From the NCBI GenBank assembly GCA_004321805.1, contig SGZV01000005.1, positions 1-59,178 on the forward strand: a stretch of DNA of 59,178 bases, written 5' to 3'. Position numbers and translations under genes: made by a program. The stretch comes from an alpha proteobacterium HIMB59. GTDB taxonomy: Bacteria; Pseudomonadota; Alphaproteobacteria; HIMB59. Positions 25,302 to 33,617 of this stretch are shown here, piece by piece. Every line of letters begins with the position of its first letter. Position 1 is the stretch's first letter. The notes beneath the pieces are model-generated. The model did no database searches, was not told the origin of the DNA, and worked only from the letters and a program-made list of their open reading frames with translations.

Positions 25302-27004
25302 TAAAATAATTGATTAATGACTTCAGAATATTTTTTTTCTACTTCGTGTCTTCTAACTTTCATGGTGGGGGTCATCAAATTATTTTCAATTGAAAATGGC
25401 TCATCAATAATTTGAAATTTTTTAATTTTTTCAGGCTGAGATAAATTATCATTAATTTCATTAATATAATTTTGAATATCATCATTTGATGCTTTACTGT
25501 CATTACTTAAAATTATTAAAGCAGCTATATAATTTTTTTGCTCTCCAAAAACACAGGTTTGTTCTATCTCAGGTGAAAGTGTCAATAAATTTTCAATTTT
25601 AGAAGGAGCTATATTATCTCCCCCAAGGGAGACGATAATATCTTTTTTACGATCTGTAATTTTTAGATATCCATCACTATCAAACTCACCGATATCACCA
25701 GTATGTAACCAACCATTTTTTATTGTTTCATTTGTTGCTTCAGTATTATTCCAATAACCAAGCATTAAATTCTCACCCCTAACTAAAATTTCACCATCAT
25801 CTGCTAATTTGACTTCTACACCAGGGAAAATTGGACCTACAGTTTCAACCTTTACCTTATGAAGAGGATTACAACTTACAACAGGGGAGGTTTCCGTTAA
25901 CCCATATCCCTGTAATGTCTTTAACCCAAGTGCATTGAGAGCCTCACCCACTCTGCTATCTAGCGGGCCTCCACCAGAAACAAAAGCTTCAAGCCTGCCT
26001 CCAAAATTATTTTTAACTTTTTTTCGAACTAATTTTTCAAGTAACACGTTTAATATTTTCTCACCAACACTAAACTTATGCCCGTGTAGATATTTTGTTC
26101 CTAGATATATTGTTTTATTAAATAAGTTTTGTTTGAATGTTGACTGATTTTTGAGATTTATCTGCATTTTTGCAAAAAGGTTATTATAAAATCTTGGTAC
26201 GGCAGTCATGATGTGAGGTTTAGCTATTTTTATTGTCGGGAGTAAAGTTTCGATAGTTTTATTATAAAAAACTTTAGCCTCCATCATAATTTGAACAAAT
26301 TGAACTACATGTTCATATGAATGAGAAAGAGGTAGCCAAGTAAGAAAAGTAAGATCAGGACCTTTTAAACTTTGAAGCAACTCATAAGCACCCTCACAAT
26401 TACTTAATACTCCACCATGGCTTAAAATAACACCTTTAGGTAAACCTTGGGTACCAGATGTATAGATGATGGAAGCTGGATCTGATCTTTGAATAGATTG
26501 ATATTTTATAATCTCAGTTGGAAAATCATTATTTATTTTATTTAAAAAAGAAAGATTTGGAATATTTGAATTATCAAATTCTTCAAAACATAAAATAAAA
26601 TCTAATTCATAATTAATTTTTTTTGATGCAACTAAAACAGTATCAAGAAGATCTTTATTAGAAACAATAAGACCTTTTGGTTTAGAGTCATTTAAAATAT
26701 GTTCAAAATCTCTTGAAGTGTAAGTTATATAATTGGGAACAGCAATTAGTTTACTTGACATAATAGCAATATCAGAAGCCATCCACTCAGGTCTATTTTC
26801 AGATACCAGTAGTACTCTATCAAAATCAGATAGTTTTTTATCTTCTAAGAAATTATGAATCTTTAATACTAAATTTGTCGTATCTGACCATTTAAGACTT
26901 TTAACTTTTTTAGATGAATCGTCTAATTTCAATAAGTGTTCATTATTATTATTTAAATTTGCTTTTGTAAAAAACAGTTCAGGAAGATTTTGAAATCTAT
27001 TCAT
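25301..27004 (-). CDS. AMP-forming long-chain acyl-CoA synthetase
   Basis: Activates carboxylic acids to CoA thioesters. 567 residues. The phosphate loop is IIYTSGTQGLPKGV, the adenylation motif is GYGLTETSPVV, and the C-terminal hinge is GWLHTGDIGEFDSDGYLKITDRKKD (quoted part: LHTGDIGEFDSDGYLKITDR). Resembles the long-chain (FAA1-like) group. Chain specificity unknown. Overlaps its upstream hydrolase gene by 8 bases and the exonuclease by 1. Confidence 0.88.
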   Translation of the reverse strand: MNRFQNLPELFFTKANLNNNNEHLLKLDDSSKKVKSLKWSDTTNLVLKIHNFLEDKKLSDFDRVLLVSENRPEWMASDIAIMSSKLIAVPNYITYTSRDFEHILNDSKPKGLIVSNKDLLDTVLVASKKINYELDFILCFEEFDNSNIPNLSFLNKINNDFPTEIIKYQSIQRSDPASIIYTSGTQGLPKGVILSHGGVLSNCEGAYELLQSLKGPDLTFLTWLPLSHSYEHVVQFVQIMMEAKVFYNKTIETLLPTIKIAKPHIMTAVPRFYNNLFAKMQINLKNQSTFKQNLFNKTIYLGTKYLHGHKFSVGEKILNVLLEKLVRKKVKNNFGGRLEAFVSGGGPLDSRVGEALNALGLKTLQGYGLTETSPVVSCNPLHKVKVETVGPIFPGVEVKLADDGEILVRGENLMLGYWNNTEATNETIKNGWLHTGDIGEFDSDGYLKITDRKKDIIVSLGGDNIAPSKIENLLTLSPEIEQTCVFGEQKNYIAALIILSNDSKASNDDIQNYINEINDNLSQPEKIKKFQIIDEPFSIENNLMTPTMKVRRHEVEKKYSEVINQLF

Positions 27005-27815
27005 GAATATTTAATAGCTTATAAAATTTATCCATATGTTCCATTAAAACATTATCATAAGTAACAAGATGTTTGTCCTCATCAACAAAATAACTTTTTT
27101 TAGGTTCATTTGCTAATTCAAACATCTTTTCTCCCATCCAAAAAGGAACAATATCATCACCTTTGGCATGCATTATAAAGATAGGAGATTTTATGTTTTG
27201 TATTTTATTTACACTTAAATACCTGTCTTTAAGCATTATAGAGACTGGAAGATAAGGATAATGATATTTAGCGGCATCAATCATTGAAGTGAAAGGAGCT
27301 TCAAGAATAATACCTTTAAAAGGTTTATTTTGAGACACTTCTAATGAAACAGCAGTGCCCAAAGACTCTCCGTAAATGACAATATCCTCAATAGAAATTT
27401 CTTTATTTTGAAGCCATTTAATTGCACTTAGAGCATCATCATATAAGCCTTGTTCATCCGGATCTCCATCGTTACCACTGTATGACCTCCATGAAATCAA
27501 AAGTATATTTTGATTATACTTTGCTAATTTATTTATTTTATAAAATCTATTTTCAATGGGACCGGCATTACCATGAAACATTAGCAATGTATTTTTAGTA
27601 TTATTGGGATTTGTATAAAAAAGAGATCTGAGTTTATTACCATTGCTATTTGTTATGAACACCTCTTGAGCATCTATAGTAAGAGCTTCATCGTCATAAT
27701 TATCAATATTAGGGATATATAAAAGAGATCGCTGCTTTAAATAAACATAAAAAACGATTAGACAATAAATAAATAAAAGTATTCCAATAATTTTAAATAT
27801 TAATGATAAATTCAT
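26997..27815 (-). CDS. Membrane-anchored alpha/beta hydrolase (BEM46-like)
   Basis: 272 residues. An N-terminal helix (about 4-26) anchors the protein; the catalytic part has the oxyanion HGNAG loop, the nucleophile elbow GESLG and a C-terminal KHLVTYD His region, with Asp in HAKGDDIVPF. Resembles the BEM46/ABHD13 group, likely an esterase or thioesterase. Neighbour of an acyl-CoA synthetase, so the pair may release and activate acyl groups (inference). Confidence 0.82.
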   Translation of the reverse strand: MNLSLIFKIIGILLFIYCLIVFYVYLKQRSLLYIPNIDNYDDEALTIDAQEVFITNSNGNKLRSLFYTNPNNTKNTLLMFHGNAGPIENRFYKINKLAKYNQNILLISWRSYSGNDGDPDEQGLYDDALSAIKWLQNKEISIEDIVIYGESLGTAVSLEVSQNKPFKGIILEAPFTSMIDAAKYHYPYLPVSIMLKDRYLSVNKIQNIKSPIFIMHAKGDDIVPFWMGEKMFELANEPKKSYFVDEDKHLVTYDNVLMEHMDKFYKLLNIHE

Positions 27816-28237
27816 TTGATTTTATAAATTAGATTATCAAAAAAACCATTAGCAGATTTCATAAATTTTTTATGTTTATTGGAAAATGATAGATTAGATT
27901 TTTTATCTTTATAATAAATATGGCCTTTTACAGGAACTTTAGAATTAAGTGAGCCTGTTGAAACAGCAATTTCATGATTGAATTGACGAGACTGAAAAAA
28001 TAAAGAACTACCACAATTATTACAAAAACCCCTTTTAAATTTCTTACTGGATAAAAACCATTTCAGCCCTTTTTTAGATAAAAATTTAAAATTGTTATTT
28101 TGAACTTTAGTATAATTGCTAAATTCAGCATTTGATTTTTGACACATTGTACAATGACAGAGTATTGAATATCGACATTCATTTATTATCTCAAAAGAAA
28201 TACTTTTGCATAAACACGATCCTTTAATTTTTTTCAT
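27812..28237 (-). CDS. GFA family zinc protein (CENP-V/GFA)
   Basis: 141 residues of the glutathione-dependent formaldehyde-activating fold. Zn cysteines: Cys8/Cys10 (SCLC), Cys27/29/32 (CHCTMC), Cys72/Cys75 (FCNNCG). The family is named for spontaneous formaldehyde-glutathione adduct formation, but members are broadly distributed and activity here is unproven. Overlaps both neighbours by 4 bases. Interesting beside a demethylase-type Rieske enzyme 9 kb away. Confidence 0.85.
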   Translation of the reverse strand: MKKIKGSCLCKSISFEIINECRYSILCHCTMCQKSNAEFSNYTKVQNNNFKFLSKKGLKWFLSSKKFKRGFCNNCGSSLFFQSRQFNHEIAVSTGSLNSKVPVKGHIYYKDKKSNLSFSNKHKKFMKSANGFFDNLIYKIK

Positions 28238-28497
28238 TTCTTATTCAATTTATATTTTATCAGTGATATGCCATTTTTTACCTTAAATTCATATGACTCT
28301 TCAAATGAAGACAATTGCCATCCAGATAGACGAGATTTAATTATTATTAAATTATCTATTTTCCATTCATTTGAAGTGTTTTCATCTTTCCAAATCGCCT
28401 TTTCGTCATTGCTTCGTCCACACCCATAGCAAAGGCCCGTACTGGGATCTGTTTTACAAATGGAAATACATGGAGATATCACTTTATCCATACACAA
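28234..28497 (-). CDS. DUF1289 small cysteine-rich protein
   Basis: 87 residues with the DUF1289 signature SPCISICKTDPSTGLCYGCG followed by RSNDEKAIW; four cysteines probably bind a metal. Function unknown. It heads the leftward operon and starts at ATG 28497, or at Met3 (28491). The divergent gap to tRNA-Asn is 88 bases and A/T-rich, and presumably holds both promoters. Confidence 0.85.
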   Translation of the reverse strand: MCMDKVISPCISICKTDPSTGLCYGCGRSNDEKAIWKDENTSNEWKIDNLIIIKSRLSGWQLSSFEESYEFKVKNGISLIKYKLNKK

Positions 28498-28585
28498 ATT
28501 ATATTGTAAAATAACACTTTGATGAGCAATTATTTCTAAAATGCTAATTGAAAAATTAAAAAATTATTGTAGTTTGTTTCAACGT

Positions 28586-28660
28586 TCCGCAGTAGCTCAG
28601 CGGTAGAGCATTCGGCTGTTAACCGACAGGTCGTAGGTTCGAATCCTACCTGCGGAGCCA
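28586..28660 (+). tRNA. tRNA-Asn (GTT)
   Basis: 75 bases with CCA encoded. The acceptor TCCGCAG pairs with CTGCGGA, discriminator G73, anticodon GTT at 28618-28620 in loop CTGTTAA, and T-arm GTAGGTTCGAATCCTAC. Upstream 28498-28585 has no recognisable conserved element beyond A/T richness. Confidence 0.98.
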
Positions 28661-28684
28661 ATTAAATTAATAAATATATAATAT

Positions 28685-28760
28685 ACTCAGATAGTTATTC
28701 TCTGTGAACGAATACGCAGGTCAAGGTATTCCCTGTTATGAGTACCTCTATATAGTGAGG
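28685..28760 (+). promoter_or_regulatory. Candidate structured leader (riboswitch-like) before the EamA transporter
   Basis: A possible three-way junction. P1 pairs CTCA (28686-28689) with TGAG (28756-28759) and ATAG (28691-28694) with CTAT (28748-28751). P2 is TATTC/GAATA (28696-28700 with 28710-28714). P3 is GGTATTC/GAGTACC (28725-28731 with 28740-28746, one G-T). CAGG (28717-28720) could also pair with loop CCTG (28732-28735). The 3' strand of P1 contains the GAGG ribosome site of the ATG at 28766, so ligand-dependent sequestration is plausible. I match it to no known class. Confidence 0.4.
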
Positions 28761-28765
28761 ATGTT

Positions 28766-29689
28766 ATGACACAATCTATGTTTTCAAAGCAATTTTTATC
28801 AACCCTTTGTTTAATCGGTGCAGCTTTAATTTGGGGAACAGCTTTTGTTGCTCAAACAACAGGTATGGAGTTTGTTGGCCCACTTACTTTTACGAATATT
28901 AGATTCATAATAGGTGGATTATTAGTCCTTCCTTTTGCTATTAAAGAAATACCTAGATTCAATAATTTAATCAAAAAAAAGAGACTTATTGTTGTTATTT
29001 TATTGACTGGTTTTTGTTTACTGATGGGTTCATACCTTCAACAATACGCTCTGCAATATACCAAAATCGGGAATGCAGCTTTTTTAACTATTTTATATGT
29101 ACCATTTGTTCCTATTATCTCTCGATTTTTTTTAAAAAAGAAAATCCATTGGAGCATTTGGGTGTCTGTATCTATCTGCTTGATTGGCTCATACTATTTA
29201 ACTATAGATAGTTCTTTTGAGGCTCAATTTGCAGACTTTTTGGTGGTTATTTGTGCCCTTTTCTTTGCTCTGCATTGTATTTTAATTGATGAATATTTTG
29301 AGATTGTCGATGCTCCATTTAGTTTAGCTACAGCGCAATTTTTATTATGTTTTTTTTATAGCCTGCCATTAATGTTTATTTTTGAAAATCCGACAATTGA
29401 TGGAATCTTAAAAGAGTCTTTCGAATTACTATATGTAGGTGTGATGTCTGTAGGAATAGCCTATACTTTACAGGTCATTGGACAAAGATTTGTTAAACCA
29501 TCTACAGCAGCTATAACTTTTTCTCTTGAAGGAGTATTTGGTGCCCTAGCTGCTTGGATTATTCTTTCACAAATATTAACAACTATTCAAATATTTGGAT
29601 GTTTTTTAATCTTATTGGGAGTATTGGCTGCTCAACTAATTCCACTATTTAGTAAGGGTGCAGCATCAAATCGATATTATTCTGATTAA
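28766..29689 (+). CDS. EamA (DMT superfamily) transporter
   Basis: 307 residues with ten predicted helices in two EamA repeats (about 10-145 and 155-292). The first repeat starts with AALIWGTAFVAQTTGMEFVGPLTFTNIRF (quoted part: LIWGTAFVAQTTGMEFVGP); the second has SLEGVFGALAAWIILSQ. Members export amino acids, metabolites or drugs; the substrate is unknown. The ATG at 28766 is used rather than 28761 because GTGAGG is better spaced from it. Preceded by the structured leader described separately. Confidence 0.88.
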   Translation: MTQSMFSKQFLSTLCLIGAALIWGTAFVAQTTGMEFVGPLTFTNIRFIIGGLLVLPFAIKEIPRFNNLIKKKRLIVVILLTGFCLLMGSYLQQYALQYTKIGNAAFLTILYVPFVPIISRFFLKKKIHWSIWVSVSICLIGSYYLTIDSSFEAQFADFLVVICALFFALHCILIDEYFEIVDAPFSLATAQFLLCFFYSLPLMFIFENPTIDGILKESFELLYVGVMSVGIAYTLQVIGQRFVKPSTAAITFSLEGVFGALAAWIILSQILTTIQIFGCFLILLGVLAAQLIPLFSKGAASNRYYSD

Positions 29690-29735
29690 AAAAATCCTAC
29701 TTTAAACAAAGAAAATATATTAAGATTCTCCCATT

Positions 29736-31097
29736 ATGAGTGAGGATAGTAAATTTTATATAAAAGACAGTGATGTGCCGAAACAATGGTACAACCTGGT
29801 AGCGGATTTAAAGGAACCTATGAGTCCACCTTTACATCCAGGAACAAAACAGCCAATTGGCCCAGATGATTTAGCTCCATTATTTCCAATGGATTTAATC
29901 ATGCAAGAAGTCTCTCAAGAAAGATATATAGACATTCCTAAGCCCGTTTTAGATGCCTATACTCGATGGAGATGCACTCCTCTTGTTAGAGCAAGGGCTT
30001 TAGAAAAGGCACTCGATACCCCTGCAAGAATTTATTACAAATACGAGGGCGCAAGTCCTTCAGGAAGTCATAAACCTAATACGGCACTAGCTCAAGCATT
30101 CTACAATAAAGAAGCGGGCGTTAAGAAAATAGCTACTGAAACAGGTGCTGGACAATGGGGCACTGCCCTTTCATATGCAGGCGCTAGGTTTGGTATAGAA
30201 ATACAAGTTTTCATGGTTAAAGTTAGCTATGATCAAAAACCATATAGAAAAGCTATAATTGAGAGCTATGGCGGAAAAGTATCTGCTAGTCCGTCAGATC
30301 TTACTAATTCTGGAAGGGCGATATTAGAAAAAGATCCTCATAATTCAGGATCTCTTGGTATTGCTATTTCAGAAGCAGTAGAAGTAGCTGCTACAAATGA
30401 TGATACTAAATACGCATTAGGAAGTGTTTTAAATCACGTTCTTATGCATCAATCTATTATTGGTCAAGAAGCGCTAATGCAAATGGAATTAGCAAATGAT
30501 TACCCTGATATCGTTGTTGGATGTACTGGTGGAGGAAGTAATTTTTCTGGTCTTTGTAATCCATTCTTAGGTAAGAAATTTAGAGGAGAACAGGATGTTC
30601 ATGCTATTGCTGTAGAGCCTTCTTCCTGTCCATCTTTAACAAAAGGTCAGTATTCTTATGACTTTGGAGATACACTTAAATCTACTCCTTTAATGAAGAT
30701 GCACACACTCGGTTCTGACTTTATGCCATCCCCAACACATGTTGGTGGCCTTAGATATCATGGCATGGCACCTATGCTCAGTCACTTGGTTCATCATGGT
30801 CATGTAGAACCTCGTGCTTACAATCAAAAAGAGTGTTTAGAAGCAGGAATTGAATTTGCCAGAACTGAAGGAATTATGCCAGCACCTGAGGCAACTCATG
30901 CGATCAAGGGGGCTGTTGATGAAGCTTTAAAGTGTAAAGTTGAAGGCAAGTCAAAAGCTATTTTATTTAATCTATGTGGTCATGGTCATTTTGATATGCA
31001 AGCTTACATGGATTATTTTTCAGGTAATTTAGCTGAGGACTCTTTTGACACCAAAGCCTTTGAAGAGTCGATGTCTTCTATTCCAGCTGTAAATTAA
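29736..31097 (+). CDS. TrpB2-type tryptophan synthase beta-like protein
   Basis: PLP enzyme converting indole and serine to tryptophan. 453 residues; the length, the PPLHPGTKQPIGPDDLAPLFP N-terminal region (quoted 21; core: LHPGTKQPIGPDDLAPLF) and alpha-less context mark the TrpB2 class. PLP lysine Lys113 is in GSHKPNTA and the phosphate loop is CTGGGSNF. No trpA lies nearby, typical for TrpB2, which may salvage indole or act as a serine dehydratase-like enzyme. Its stop overlaps the convergent umuC stop by 3 bases within a palindrome. Confidence 0.9.
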   Translation: MSEDSKFYIKDSDVPKQWYNLVADLKEPMSPPLHPGTKQPIGPDDLAPLFPMDLIMQEVSQERYIDIPKPVLDAYTRWRCTPLVRARALEKALDTPARIYYKYEGASPSGSHKPNTALAQAFYNKEAGVKKIATETGAGQWGTALSYAGARFGIEIQVFMVKVSYDQKPYRKAIIESYGGKVSASPSDLTNSGRAILEKDPHNSGSLGIAISEAVEVAATNDDTKYALGSVLNHVLMHQSIIGQEALMQMELANDYPDIVVGCTGGGSNFSGLCNPFLGKKFRGEQDVHAIAVEPSSCPSLTKGQYSYDFGDTLKSTPLMKMHTLGSDFMPSPTHVGGLRYHGMAPMLSHLVHHGHVEPRAYNQKECLEAGIEFARTEGIMPAPEATHAIKGAVDEALKCKVEGKSKAILFNLCGHGHFDMQAYMDYFSGNLAEDSFDTKAFEESMSSIPAVN

Positions 31098-31103
31098 TTT
31101 ACA
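31088..31103. repeat. 16-base perfect palindrome at convergent gene ends
   Basis: TGTAAATTAATTTACA is its own reverse complement and contains both stop codons of trpB2 (TAA 31095-31097) and umuC (TAA read from 31094-31096). It has no loop or T tract, so terminator function is doubtful. Confidence 0.6.
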
Positions 31104-32368
31104 ACGGGTAAGTCATTAAAACTTGATGTGTAAGCGGGACTTAGATTTTTTCGTCTGGTAATATAGAATTTTTCATAATTTTCTTTTGCCACACAAATTG
31201 TCCCGCTACCATATCTTTGATTAAGTTGATCAAAAACTCTATTTACTCTGACTTTTTTTAAGATATCTCTCTCTGTTCTTTTTAAAAATAAATCTTGATT
31301 AAAAATACCTTCTTTTGTCAAATCCGATAAAAGTATGCCTGCCTTTTTGTATTTGATACCAGATCTATAGATTTGATGTAAAGCCTGGATTGCTATCTTT
31401 ATTATCTCAAACAGATCATTGGTCGGCGATATCAGATTGTATGTTTTAGAACCATAATATGGTGTATTATTTTTATTAAACTTGTTAGATCGAATAAAAA
31501 CTGTAATTTGCCTTGTCTGAAGCTGATCTGATCTAATTTTCTCAGAGGCCCTGGTGGCATAAGAAACTATGCGTTTTTCTAAATCTTTAAAATCAGATAC
31601 ATAATTTTCAAACGACCTCGACACTCTACATTGTTTTTTAGCTTCTGCTTTTTCGATAATTGGTAAACAAACTTCTCCATGTAATTCTCTGTAAGTTCTT
31701 TCTCCTACTACGCCTAGATGCTGTCTTATCCATCTAGGATCTGTTTTATATAGATCATAAGCTGATTTAATACCTTGAGACTCAAGAAAATAAGCTATTC
31801 GACTCCCTATTCCCCATATATCACCTACGTCTAAAACTTTTAAAGATATTTCAGTTTGTTTTTTGGTTAGAATTTCTACTATTTGTTGACCTAATTCATC
31901 TTTCTTTGCTAAATGATTGGCTACTTTTGATAATGTCTTATTCTTAGCTATTCCGATACTTACCGGCACACCTAACCATTTTTTAATTACTTTCTGTATC
32001 TCTCCCGCCCTATTTATAAAACTTCTTTGAGAATATTTATTTAAAACCAAAAAAGCTTCATCTACAGAATAAACTTCTAGTTGATCGCAATAATTTTTAA
32101 GTACTCCCATAACTCTAGAAGAAATATTTCCATATAAACTATAATTAGAAGAAAAAACATTAACTTGATGTTGATTTATTATTTGTTTAATTTGAAAAAA
32201 AGGTACACCCATCTTAATTCCTAATTTTTTAGCTAAAGAACTTCTAGCTATTACACAACCATCATTATTAGATAATACTACAACTGGTTTTTCTCTAAGA
32301 TAGGGTTTAAAAATTTCCTCACAAGAAGCGTAAAAAGAATTACAATCTACAAGAGCGACTATTTTCAT
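31094..32368 (-). CDS. umuC: UmuC, Y-family DNA polymerase V catalytic subunit
   Basis: Translesion polymerase. 424 residues. Palm carboxylates are in LVDCNSFYASCEEIF and YSVDEAFL; SNNDGCVIARS and the finger/palm segment ARSSLAKKLGIKMGVPFFQ are present. Little-finger and C-terminal UmuC-specific domains follow. It directly abuts umuD (no gap), so both are made from the SOS-controlled promoter. Confidence 0.95.
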   Translation of the reverse strand: MKIVALVDCNSFYASCEEIFKPYLREKPVVVLSNNDGCVIARSSLAKKLGIKMGVPFFQIKQIINQHQVNVFSSNYSLYGNISSRVMGVLKNYCDQLEVYSVDEAFLVLNKYSQRSFINRAGEIQKVIKKWLGVPVSIGIAKNKTLSKVANHLAKKDELGQQIVEILTKKQTEISLKVLDVGDIWGIGSRIAYFLESQGIKSAYDLYKTDPRWIRQHLGVVGERTYRELHGEVCLPIIEKAEAKKQCRVSRSFENYVSDFKDLEKRIVSYATRASEKIRSDQLQTRQITVFIRSNKFNKNNTPYYGSKTYNLISPTNDLFEIIKIAIQALHQIYRSGIKYKKAGILLSDLTKEGIFNQDLFLKRTERDILKKVRVNRVFDQLNQRYGSGTICVAKENYEKFYITRRKNLSPAYTSSFNDLPVVN

Positions 32369-32797
32369 TTATTTAATGAATTGCCGAATTGAGCTTGTTA
32401 CCACTCCCCACACCTCTAATTCAGCCATTTCAGACATTTGAATATTGGCATGAAGTGGATTTTCAGATTTTAGTAATATAGAGCCATCTGTTTTGATAAG
32501 TAATCTTTTAACTGTTAAACTGCCCTCGAGTATTGCAATAATAATATCTCTATTTTTAGCTTCTAAACTACGATCAACTACTAAAATATCATCGTGATTA
32601 ATCCCCACATCTATCATTGAATCTCCACTGGCCTTCATTAAAAAAGTGGACAGATGATTGTTAATCAGAAGGTCTGTTAAACTAAGATTATGCTCTATAT
32701 AGTCGTCTGCAGGTGAGGGAAAACCAGCAGAAACAGTTGATAAAGCATAAGGAATGCTACTTTCTTTGTTTAATCCATGGAGTAATTTTTTGTTCAT
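32369..32797 (-). CDS. umuD: UmuD, SOS mutagenesis subunit (S24 self-cleaving)
   Basis: 142 residues. The self-cleavage site Ala24-Gly25 is in TVSAGFPSP, the catalytic Ser60 in SGDSM and Lys97 in TVKRLL, the standard LexA-like dyad. RecA-driven cleavage yields UmuD', which binds UmuC to form Pol V. A GTTC-N7-GTTC SOS box overlaps its start codon. Confidence 0.95.
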   Translation of the reverse strand: MNKKLLHGLNKESSIPYALSTVSAGFPSPADDYIEHNLSLTDLLINNHLSTFLMKASGDSMIDVGINHDDILVVDRSLEAKNRDIIIAILEGSLTVKRLLIKTDGSILLKSENPLHANIQMSEMAELEVWGVVTSSIRQFIK

Positions 32798-32806
32798 ACT
32801 TTGTTC
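32792..32806 (-). promoter_or_regulatory. Alphaproteobacterial SOS (LexA) box at umuD start
   Basis: GTTC (32792-32795), 7 bases, GTTC (32803-32806) on the + strand, i.e. GAAC-N7-GAAC reading toward umuD. This direct repeat is the LexA-binding consensus known for alphaproteobacteria. The box overlaps the umuD ATG (32795-32797). Confidence 0.75.
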
Positions 32807-32854
32807 TTTTATAAACTAAAAAGCAACTAGGTTAAATAGAAAATTAAGTATTTT

Positions 32855-33127
32855 TTAAGATTTATCGTAGTCTGATATTTTTTGGTTAATTATAGCTAAT
32901 TGTTCACATAAGTTTTTAGTATGCGAAATAAAAACATAAAGAACCAAATAGAGGGATATAAAAATAACAACAGTATCAAGAGTAATTAAATTAGATGCTT
33001 TTAAAAATATTTTATTGATTAAAATAGAGCTAATAAGACTGGTTATAAAAGGAGCTAACCTAGAAAAAATTAAGAAGTTTCTAATTAAAATATTTCTTTG
33101 AGTATATAAATTAGTATCGTCATTCAT
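32855..33127 (-). CDS. Small membrane protein of unknown function (90 aa)
   Basis: 90 residues with two hydrophobic segments (about 15-40 and 46-68) and a polar C-terminal tail. No motif recognised. It sits upstream of umuD on the same strand with a 57-base gap that includes the SOS box, so it is probably separately transcribed. The coding call is based on length and amphipathic pattern only. Confidence 0.5.
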   Translation of the reverse strand: MNDDTNLYTQRNILIRNFLIFSRLAPFITSLISSILINKIFLKASNLITLDTVVIFISLYLVLYVFISHTKNLCEQLAIINQKISDYDKS

Positions 33128-33170
33128 GTAATTATGAATATATAATAGAATTATAAAAATACATTAAAAA

Positions 33171-33617
33171 ATGTCGAAAATTGAAGCTATCAATATTACG
33201 AATAAAAGTGACCAGGTAACATTTTATGTAAACCAAGCTTACTTAGAAAAAAATAAGGGAATTATAAATGATAGATATTATGAAAATTTTAAAGATAAGA
33301 AAGAACAGGTAACATTAATTGAAATTGAAGAGATTGAATTATTTAATAAACTTACTGGAATAGAACTAGATTATAAGGAGTTTAGAAGAAATATAATAAT
33401 TTCAAACTTTAAAATATGCGAAATGATAGGTCAAAAAATTAAAATTAATGATGTAATTTTAAAGATACATGAAGTATGTCAACCTTGTAATTATTTGCAA
33501 AAAAAACTTAATTCACCAAATTTAGTTAAGAAGCTTGTAAATAAAAGTGGGGTTCGGGCAGAAATATTATCCTCAGGTTATATAAATATTGGCAGTAAGA
33601 TAAAAAAAATAAAATAA
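33171..33617 (+). CDS. MOSC domain protein
   Basis: 148 residues resembling stand-alone MOSC domains, the sulfur-carrier fold related to the molybdenum-cofactor sulfurase C-terminus. Seen: GIINDRYY, a beta-rich core with RRNIIISNF, and the conserved Cys in HEVCQPCNYLQKKL. Substrate unknown. It ends with its stop at 33617 directly next to the stop of the convergent gene at 33618. Confidence 0.78.
   Translation: MSKIEAINITNKSDQVTFYVNQAYLEKNKGIINDRYYENFKDKKEQVTLIEIEEIELFNKLTGIELDYKEFRRNIIISNFKICEMIGQKIKINDVILKIHEVCQPCNYLQKKLNSPNLVKKLVNKSGVRAEILSSGYINIGSKIKKIK

Noticed and set aside
28685-28760. Purine or guanidine riboswitch at the EamA leader
   Set aside because: A three-way shape fits, but the conserved junction and loop bases of these classes are absent, so it is reported only as an unassigned candidate.
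31088-31103. Palindrome as a bidirectional terminator
   Set aside because: No loop and no U tract; it is A/T-rich and includes two stop codons, so chance is adequate.
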